A stretch of 64,000 bases of DNA from contig NZ_JAFEUU010000001.1 of the NCBI RefSeq assembly GCF_017355885.1, positions 372,001-436,000 of the forward strand. Direction: 5' to 3'. This DNA is from Sabulicella rubraurantiaca. Its GTDB lineage: Bacteria; Pseudomonadota; Alphaproteobacteria; Acetobacterales; Acetobacteraceae. Both the position numbers and the translations under genes were made by a program. Shown piece by piece: positions 59,500 through 64,000 of this stretch (positions are counted from its first letter, which is position 1; each line of letters starts with the position of its first letter). Below the pieces are notes generated by a model. The model was not told where the DNA came from. It saw nothing but the letters and a program-made list of their open reading frames with translations, and searched no databases.

Positions 59500-59521
59500 A
59501 AGGTAGAGCGCGACTAGACCT
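59500..59521 (+). repeat. Island palindromic repeat R2
   Basis: AAGGTAGAG, four-base centre, ACTAGACCT. One base longer than the consensus and identical to R3 over ACTAGACCTCT. Confidence 0.65.
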
Positions 59522-59541
59522 CTGCGCTGGACACCCAAAGC

Positions 59542-59563
59542 CTGCCCCCTGCTATCCCGAATG
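59542..59563 (+). repeat. CTGTCCCCCGCTAT module, copy 2
   Basis: Begins CTGCCCCCTGCTATCCCGAA. 20 nt after R2. Confidence 0.55.
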
Positions 59564-59588
59564 CCCTCTTCGCGGCCGAAGGGCGGGG

Positions 59589-59610
59589 CTGTCCCCGCTC
59601 TCCCCGAACG
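59589..59610 (+). repeat. CTGTCCCCCGCTAT module, copy 3
   Basis: Begins CTGTCCCCGCTCTCCCCGAA. Most diverged copy; 25 nt after copy 2. Confidence 0.45.
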
Positions 59611-59679
59611 AAGCCCTCAAGGCCCGTTCCATGTCCTCCCTTGGCCCCTTAGCGGCCCCACAAGGACCCCACACACATC

Positions 59680-60024
59680 ATGACCCCTTCTCCGTCGCCT
59701 CTCCGGGCGGCATCTCCTTCGCGCGTCGTCTCTGCGCTTCTCCTCTCACCCGTCAGGGCGCAATGCGGCGAAGTCGAAGTCACGCATCGCACGCCTGTCC
59801 TGGTCCTTGCACGGGCGCTGATCGCGGCCGGGCATGATCCTCGGACGCTCCTTCAGGTCCGCTGGAAAGACACGGGGACCGAAACCCTCACCGCTCCCCT
59901 CGGGACGCTCGCGCGGCTTACGGTCTACGAGGATGACCGATCAGGGCCACGCTTCGCCCCCTACCAGCCCTTTCCGGGGACGCTTCGCCAACGGAAACCC
60001 GGATTGATGCGGCTCGATGCTTGA
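59680..60024 (+). CDS. Hypothetical island protein
   Basis: 114 residues, ATG 59680 (AAGGA about 13 nt upstream). The C-terminal 75 residues look protein-like (TPVLVLARALIAAGHDPRTL, RWKDTGTETLTAPLGTLARL); the first 35 are Pro/Ser-rich and may be untranslated, so the start is uncertain. No known domain. The stop overlaps the next gene by 8 nt, suggesting a two-gene unit. Confidence 0.5.
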   Translation: MTPSPSPLRAASPSRVVSALLLSPVRAQCGEVEVTHRTPVLVLARALIAAGHDPRTLLQVRWKDTGTETLTAPLGTLARLTVYEDDRSGPRFAPYQPFPGTLRQRKPGLMRLDA

Positions 60025-60817
60025 CGCGACGCCGCCTACTTACAGGCTATCAAGCAAGGGGCTTCGTTTGGCTATCAGCACAGCGATGCGCGAGGCACCA
60101 TGGCGCGAGCGGCGTAACGCTGATGGCCCACTTCAAACCTTCCTTCAGCGCATCCAGGCCGCCCTCTGGCGCGAAGACCCGAGCGAAGTTGCGGCTCTCT
60201 ACGAAGCAATGCTTCTGCGCGACGTTTGGGATGAGCCAAATGCCTTTGATGGAAAGTTTGGGCTGCGTGCCGAGCGTCTCCGGGAACTACGCCGTCCGCT
60301 TCCGCAGCGACCCAGGAAGGGCCTCACGATAACCGAGATGGCACGACACGCGAGCGTTGACCGGGAGACGATGGCCCGCGCGCTTGAGCATCACGGTTAC
60401 GTGACCCTCGCCCCGTTCGGTGGACGCCAACAACGGCGCCTTGTCTCGGATCAAGCGACTGCCGCTGGCTACGGCCACAATGCGGACGGGAGCAACACGC
60501 ATATCGCCGCGTTGGAGGGCCTCAATCGCGCATCTGTGTTCGCCGTCTTCTACGAAGATCACGTTCCCTCGGTCCTGTGGACGCTGGACCTCGACGGCAT
60601 CCGTGACCGCGCGACAGCGATCGTCTCCAAGCGCCACCGGCTTAAGTGGCTCCTCGCAAGTCACGGCTACTTGCCCAGCGGGTTCATCGCGTCTCTTGCG
60701 GGCTGCACCGAGCGGGCGGTGAAGAAGGCGCGGGCGCGCATGGGAGGCGAAAGTTCCCTTGCAAGTTATAGGTACACAAAAGGGTCCCTGATGGCTTCCG
60801 CTACCGGCCAGCAGTGA
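60017..60817 (+). CDS. Two-HTH DNA-binding protein of the island
   Basis: 266 residues, overlapping the preceding gene. Two helix-turn-helix-like segments: LTITEMARHASVDRETMARA (about 103-122) and FIASLAGCTERAVKKARARM (about 222-241). The region between contains QRRLVSDQATAAGYGHNADG and VPSVLWTLDLDGIRDRATAI, with no recognised catalytic motif. It may be an island regulator or replication-type protein; with two DNA-binding motifs it is the best candidate to bind the island palindromes (inference). Confidence 0.6.
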   Translation: MLDATPPTYRLSSKGLRLAISTAMREAPWRERRNADGPLQTFLQRIQAALWREDPSEVAALYEAMLLRDVWDEPNAFDGKFGLRAERLRELRRPLPQRPRKGLTITEMARHASVDRETMARALEHHGYVTLAPFGGRQQRRLVSDQATAAGYGHNADGSNTHIAALEGLNRASVFAVFYEDHVPSVLWTLDLDGIRDRATAIVSKRHRLKWLLASHGYLPSGFIASLAGCTERAVKKARARMGGESSLASYRYTKGSLMASATGQQ

Positions 60818-60923
60818 AGACCAAAGCTTGGCCCCTACCGTATCTCACCTCCCCCTCACAACGCCTTAACTGCCTCGGCAACGGCCACGCTTTGGGTGTC
60901 TGGCTGTGTCTCTAGGTCTGCGG

Positions 60924-60944
60924 AAGGTAAAGTTCACTAGACCT
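60924..60944 (+). repeat. Island palindromic repeat R3
   Basis: AAGGTAAAGTTCACTAGACC plus T, in the 153-bp gap between the two-HTH gene and the convergent EVE nuclease gene. No module copy follows it. Confidence 0.65.
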
Positions 60945-60970
60945 CTCCGGGTTCCCACTCGGCGAGCGCC

Positions 60971-62179
60971 TTACACATCGTCAAGCGTGCACGGCTCTGC
61001 GACGTCTTCGATGAACTCCGGCTTCAAGAAGTTCACGAACCCAGCCACTTGAGCGAGCTTCTCCTTCAGGGCTTCGAACGAGAGAAAGGAACACACTTCG
61101 CTCATTGGCGGGTTCAGTTTCGCGAAGACCGGCCGGTTCGTCTCGCTGAAAACCTTCTGCCGCCTTTCAGCAGGGGCGACGATGTAGAGCGGAATGTTGA
61201 GGTTCGGCTGCATGGCGATCAGGTCCGCCATCCGTAGCAGACCTGAGAACACTTGCGTTGTGCTCTCGATTTCGAACGCTGCCACAATCGCGTTTCCTTT
61301 GAGCCACATCACGTCAATCAGTTCGATGGTCTTCCGCGTAGCGTCGTCGAAGTTGACCGGGAGGACGAGCTTCAGTTGCGGCAGTTCCTTAAAGCTGTGC
61401 CCCTTGTAGGACCTGCTTACGTCGTTCTTCGCGATCCAGACGCCAAGGCCAAGGTCGTTGCCCAGCTTCGCAAGCAGCCATTGCATCTCGGTGTGAGGGG
61501 TGTCTTCCTTCGCCGCACTGACTGAGACGCCAGCGGCTGACCCAACTTGCTCATCAGGCGTTGACTGCTCGGGAACCGTCGCTGGCTCCTCTTCGGGGAC
61601 GGTGACCGCTTGGCCACTCGCGGTCTTCAGGATCGGAGGAACCTTGCTCAGTTTCGCTGGATCGAAGGGCCGCTCGATGGGGTCACGTACTGCAGCGTGA
61701 ATGGCGCTTGCGACAATCTGGCCACTCTCGCTCGGCCACTTAGCGGGGGAGCCACGGAAATGCCCCGTCCAGGCGTGTGGGCTCTTCAAGTTTTCGAAAA
61801 GCGGCAGCTTGTCCTTCATCGTCAAAATGGGGACAGCGGTGATAGGTTCGAGCTTGGCCGTGACCTTGACGGGGACGCGTACAGGAAACTTGTTGTCCTT
61901 CCAGATCGGCTCATCGGACTGGAAGGCGGCGCCGGTTACCTCAAGCAATCCAATCCATCTCGACACGCCTGTCAGGTAGCAAAGCAGGTAGTCCCCGGGG
62001 TGCATATTCTGCACCGTCTTCCACCGGTTCTCGCGAAAGCCGGTTACTTCGCCTCCAGCGGCCAAGAACTCCTGCCAAGTCTGATACGTGAAGAGGTTCA
62101 GCCAGTACTGTGGAGCCACGGGAACATGCCTCGGTAGGTTTGTGTTGGCCGCTAGGTCACGCCCCTTGAAGTGGATCAT
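60971..62179 (-). CDS. EVE-domain nuclease, predicted modified-DNA restriction enzyme
   Basis: 402 residues. N-terminal EVE/PUA-like domain (about 24-165: QYWLNLFTYQTWQEFLAAGG, NMHPGDYLLCYLTGVSRWIG), the fold that flips out modified bases. A Pro/Glu/Thr-rich linker (about 190-228) leads to a C-terminal PD-(D/E)xK-like nuclease: HTEMQWLLAKLGNDLGLGVW, KNDVSRSY, Asp289 in LIDVMWLKGNAIV, and Glu303/Glu305 in AAFEIESTTQVFSGLLRMAD. The last motif is E-x-E rather than E-x-K. The architecture suggests a type IV-like enzyme cutting modified phage DNA; it acts alone, with no methylase nearby. Confidence 0.75.
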   Translation of the reverse strand: MIHFKGRDLAANTNLPRHVPVAPQYWLNLFTYQTWQEFLAAGGEVTGFRENRWKTVQNMHPGDYLLCYLTGVSRWIGLLEVTGAAFQSDEPIWKDNKFPVRVPVKVTAKLEPITAVPILTMKDKLPLFENLKSPHAWTGHFRGSPAKWPSESGQIVASAIHAAVRDPIERPFDPAKLSKVPPILKTASGQAVTVPEEEPATVPEQSTPDEQVGSAAGVSVSAAKEDTPHTEMQWLLAKLGNDLGLGVWIAKNDVSRSYKGHSFKELPQLKLVLPVNFDDATRKTIELIDVMWLKGNAIVAAFEIESTTQVFSGLLRMADLIAMQPNLNIPLYIVAPAERRQKVFSETNRPVFAKLNPPMSEVCSFLSFEALKEKLAQVAGFVNFLKPEFIEDVAEPCTLDDV

Positions 62180-62392
62180 CGGGAGGGTTGCGCGATACAG
62201 GGCGAGGAGAACATGCCGCTTTCGAGCCGGTCAACGCGCGTCCCGGTTGCTCCCATGAAATGCCGCGAGCGACGATGCCGAGTAGGCTGAAGCGACGAAG
62301 GCAATCAGGTCCGCACGGAGCGTTCCGGAAACTGAGCGCGACTTGGCGCGAGCTTTCAGGTGGCGGCTGGTAACGAGTGGGGCTCGGAGCGG

Positions 62393-62414
62393 AAGGTAAA
62401 GCCCACTACACCTT
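62393..62414 (+). repeat. Island palindromic repeat R4
   Basis: AAGGTAAAGCCCACTACACC plus TT; outer arms AAGGT/ACCTT are perfect. Module copy 4 starts 2 nt later. Confidence 0.7.
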
Positions 62415-62416
62415 CG

Positions 62417-62438
62417 CTGTCCCCCGCTATGAAGGAAC
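62417..62438 (+). repeat. CTGTCCCCCGCTAT module, copy 4
   Basis: Begins CTGTCCCCCGCTATGAAGGA. Confidence 0.6.
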
Positions 62439-62452
62439 ACAACTAACCAACT

Positions 62453-62475
62453 CTGTCCCCCGCTATCCCGGAACG
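62453..62475 (+). repeat. CTGTCCCCCGCTAT module, copy 5
   Basis: Begins CTGTCCCCCGCTATCCCGGA; identical to copy 4 over 14 nt, 36 nt downstream of it. Confidence 0.6.
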
Positions 62476-62568
62476 AGCTCTAGGGGGGTCCTATAGGGAC
62501 CCTGAACGGGACCCGTAGCTAGTGGGAGGAGGGAACCTCCCCCTCTCCCATCCCCTGAATGACCCGTG

Positions 62569-62588
62569 AAGGTGAAGTCAACTCTACC
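62569..62588 (+). repeat. Island palindromic repeat R5
   Basis: AAGGTGAAGTCAACTCTACC; arms GGTGAAG and CTCTACC. Confidence 0.65.
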
Positions 62589-62648
62589 ATCAGGAGCCGG
62601 GCGAGGACCGTAGCGAGGTCCCATCGTCTCCAAGGTCCCAAGCGCCCC

Positions 62649-62924
62649 CTAAGCTGCTTCGAGCAGCCCCGTCGCTCGGAACGCATCTTCCAAAGCCGAT
62701 GCCGGAAGGACGAGCTCGGTCCCATCAAGCTGCCAAAGCCCCCAGAAGACGAGATTGCACAGGTAGTCCCGGAGTGGCGGAACAGCGGTGCTGCGTCTTA
62801 CCGCTTCAACGAGGGCGAAGTCCGCGTCCACGAACCGCATAGGGTGGCCATCCAGCGTCACTTCGATGGTGTTCCCGCAGGCCACAATCACGAGGCCAGG
62901 CGCGTAGATGGAGCGGTCCTGCAA
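62649..62924 (-). CDS. Hypothetical island protein
   Basis: 91 residues from TTG 62924; the start is uncertain. Protein-like sequence (IYAPGLVIVACGNTIEVTL, RDYLCNLVFWGLWQLDGTEL) with no known domain, signal peptide or TM helix. Gene status rests on composition and an otherwise empty interval. Confidence 0.42.
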   Translation of the reverse strand: MQDRSIYAPGLVIVACGNTIEVTLDGHPMRFVDADFALVEAVRRSTAVPPLRDYLCNLVFWGLWQLDGTELVLPASALEDAFRATGLLEAA

Positions 62925-63225
62925 TGGCTGAACTTTCGAGGGAGAAGTTGCACAGCGGCCCCCCGGTCGGGACCATCAACCGAGCCGCCGGTCGAAACTT
63001 AACGTTAGCTGAACGGCCGTTGCTGGATCAACAAGAAAATGCGCAGGAATGGTTTCGGGTCGCGGGCGCCCCATTTCATCGCGAAAACACGAGCGGGTAT
63101 CCGCAATCGCGGCGGTGGCGATTTCCCCCCGTGGCGGGTGGCGACCCCGGCCCCCCTTCGGTCCCGCGAAGGTGTAGTCGGGGCTCTACCTTCAGGGCCG
63201 TGAGCGTGGCCGTGCTGGCCTCCCG
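62925..63225. other. Intergenic region (301 bp)
   Basis: No gene is supported. The only structure noticed is palindrome R6 at 63169-63192. Confidence 0.5.
63169..63192 (+). repeat. Island palindromic repeat R6
   Basis: AAGGTGTAG, six-base centre TCGGGG, CTCTACCTT. Arms match 7 of 9; 24 nt long, the longest copy. Confidence 0.65.
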
Positions 63226-63600
63226 CTAGCGCCGTCCGTCGCCTGAACCCCGTACCGAGTATGGCTCGCAGGCGAGGCCGTCCCCGTCCGCGTCTAGGCG
63301 CGTGCGGTAACCGGGGCTGCCAGCGGGAATGTTGTAGTATCCCGCCTCGTGAGCCGCTGCGCAGTTCGGGAAGTACAGCCCCCATAGAGCGGAGGTGAAG
63401 TAGGCTGCGGTAGCAGGCGGGTGATGGATTGCTTTGGGAGCGAAGAGCGCCACGCCAACGGCCAGGACGAGGAAGACCGGCAGCGGCATCCACTCTCTCA
63501 GGCGGCGAAATGTTCGCTTCCGGTCCAAGCTGCGCTGCTGTTGGGCGGCAATCCGAGCGCGGCGCTGCCTTTCGCGCTCTAGGTCGGCGACGGTTCCCAT
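63226..63600 (-). CDS. Membrane-anchored Excalibur-domain protein
   Basis: 124 residues: a basic cytoplasmic N-terminus (RERQRRARIAAQQQRSLDRK), one TM helix (MPLPVFLVLAVGVALFAPKA), and a C-terminal Excalibur domain (YFPNCAAAHEAG ... LDADGDGLACEPY) with its DxDxDGxxCE calcium loop and two Cys. Outside the membrane this domain may bind Ca2+; it is common next to nucleases and in mobile elements. Role here unknown. Confidence 0.78.
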   Translation of the reverse strand: MGTVADLERERQRRARIAAQQQRSLDRKRTFRRLREWMPLPVFLVLAVGVALFAPKAIHHPPATAAYFTSALWGLYFPNCAAAHEAGYYNIPAGSPGYRTRLDADGDGLACEPYSVRGSGDGRR

Positions 63601-63690
63601 AGAGGCATGGTAGCAGGCGAAGACGGCGGATAAACACTCCGTTGGCTTGCGGGGTCTCTCCCGCCCCTTGACCCCCTGAAAGCGCCGTTC

Positions 63691-63700
63691 GCTTCACCTT
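63691..63700 (-). repeat. Island palindrome half site R7
   Basis: AAGGTGAAGC on the minus strand; the second arm is not conserved. Between the Excalibur gene and the recombinase gene. Confidence 0.4.
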
Positions 63701-63722
63701 AGTAGGCCGCAACGAGACAGGC

Positions 63723-64000
63723 TCAGGCCGCCGTTTCGCCCGCCAGGATACGGTAAACGCTGGCCCGGCCGATCCCCAGACGGGAGGCAATCTCCGTGGG
63801 CCTCACCCCTTCTGCCTTCAGCTTGTGGACCTCATTGGCCTTACGCTGCGCGGTCGGGACGCGGCCCTGGTACTTTCCCTCCGCCCTTGCCTTGGCGATG
63901 CCCTCCCGCTGCCGTTCCAGCATTAGGTCCCGCTCGAACTCGGCCACGGCTCCAAGCATCGTGAGCATGAGCTTGCCGGTGGGGTTCCGGGTGTCCAGCG
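63723..64000 (-). CDS. Serine recombinase (resolvase/invertase), C-terminal part, cut by the window edge
   Basis: The frame is open to the right edge; the visible ~92 residues are the end of the catalytic domain (NPTGKLMLTMLGAVAEFERD then LMLERQREGIAKARAEGKYQ) and the Hin-type HTH (VRPTEIASRLGIGRASVYRI). The catalytic Ser lies outside the window. It belongs to the TnpR/Hin group and might resolve or invert DNA in the island. ATG 63968 is internal. Confidence 0.88.
   Translation of the reverse strand, partial: LDTRNPTGKLMLTMLGAVAEFERDLMLERQREGIAKARAEGKYQGRVPTAQRKANEVHKLKAEGVRPTEIASRLGIGRASVYRILAGETAA

Larger units (their letters stand above)
59291..59679. other. Intergenic region with repeats (389 bp)
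   Basis: No gene is supported. It holds two palindromic repeats (59343, 59500) and three copies of the CTGTCCCCCGCTAT-type module (59379, 59542, 59589), so it is the densest repeat region of the island. Confidence 0.6.
62180..62648. other. Intergenic region with repeats (469 bp)
   Basis: No gene is supported. It holds the EVE gene promoter side, palindromes R4 (62393) and R5 (62569), two module copies (62417, 62453) and a GGGTCC-TATAG-GGACCC hairpin (62486-62502) followed by another GGGACCC. Confidence 0.55.
57513..64000. mobile_element. Left part of a tRNA-Asn-integrated genomic island (continues past the window)
   Basis: Starts after tRNA-Asn with an integrase, then small unknown genes, a predicted modified-DNA restriction nuclease and a serine recombinase. 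Gene density is lower than in the core, gaps reach 300-470 bp, and the sequence is visibly less GC-rich in parts (for example 60.9-62.2 kb). Two families of short intergenic repeats occur only here. The right border lies outside. Confidence 0.78.

Noticed and set aside
59343-63192. Palindromes as simple intrinsic terminators
   Set aside because: Arms are conserved in sequence rather than only in pairing, no U-tracts follow, and several are not at gene ends.
59291-63722. CRISPR array from the island repeats
   Set aside because: Copies are irregularly spaced by hundreds of bases, imperfect, and there are no cas genes or uniform spacers.
1-64000. rRNA operon, riboswitch or T-box leader
   Set aside because: None recognised; leaders of leu, ilvD and valS show no matching conserved structure by eye.

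Overview
The window is a high-GC chromosomal segment with short intergenic gaps and many 1-4 nt start/stop overlaps (ATGA, GTGA, TGATG). Gene content and order point to an alphaproteobacterium, most likely of the Acetobacteraceae (Roseomonas-like). The evidence is: the alphaproteobacterial order pcm - tolC - popZ (DUF2497) - valS; a rhizobial-type AcpXL very-long-chain acyl carrier cluster; Bug-type tripartite tricarboxylate receptors; many acyl-CoA dehydrogenases, CoA-transferases and SDRs; and HWE-type histidine kinases. The family-level assignment is inference; the class is well supported.

Layout. 1-6.2 kb: tail of an aminotransferase, hemN, a metallo-beta-lactamase-fold hydrolase, two small secreted proteins, an OmpR/EnvZ-type pair, tRNA-Leu(CAA) and a Crp/Fnr regulator. 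6.3-9.7 kb: a coupled acpXL - fabZ-like - KS-like (no catalytic Cys) - KS operon, which in rhizobia builds the very-long-chain acyl group of lipid A. 9.8-11.3 kb: a sensor kinase whose membrane domain matches the plant/cyanobacterial ethylene-binding domain at every key position. 11.2-14.3 kb: leuCDB, overlapping the kinase gene tail to tail. 14.4-21.8 kb: a plus-strand acyl-CoA catabolic run (SDR, two acyl-CoA dehydrogenases, APH-like kinase, DUF6285, CoA-transferase, Bug receptor, dienoyl-CoA-reductase-like SDR). 21.8-31.5 kb: FAD protein, acyl-CoA ligase, SDR, a MerA-like reductase with a TVP38 membrane protein, PsiF, and a DUF882 / L,D-transpeptidase pair. 31.6-44.5 kb: a ten-gene minus-strand operon joining a complete branched-chain-type ABC importer, two acyl-CoA ligases, isovaleryl-CoA dehydrogenase and both methylcrotonyl-CoA carboxylase subunits. 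This reads as uptake, CoA activation and first oxidation of a branched acid.

45.3-50 kb is a damaged patch. An IS3-family element sits between gene remnants (a glycosyltransferase-like C-terminus and an FAD protein N-terminus), and an IS110-family element has inserted into its transposase gene between the second Asp and the Glu of the DDE triad. Beyond it lie a sugar aminotransferase, ilvD, valS, popZ, tolC, pcm, tRNA-Cys and tRNA-Asn.

From 57.5 kb to the right edge is the left part of an integrated genomic island. A tyrosine integrase lies just downstream of tRNA-Asn. Then come small unknown genes, a two-HTH protein, an EVE-domain nuclease (likely modified-DNA restriction), an Excalibur protein and a serine recombinase cut by the window edge. 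Its intergenic spaces carry two families of short repeats: a ~22-bp imperfect palindrome with arms AAGGTRAAG and CTNTACCTT (six copies plus a half site), and a CTGTCCCCCGCTAT module (five copies). I found neither outside the island. They are the least explained structure in the window.
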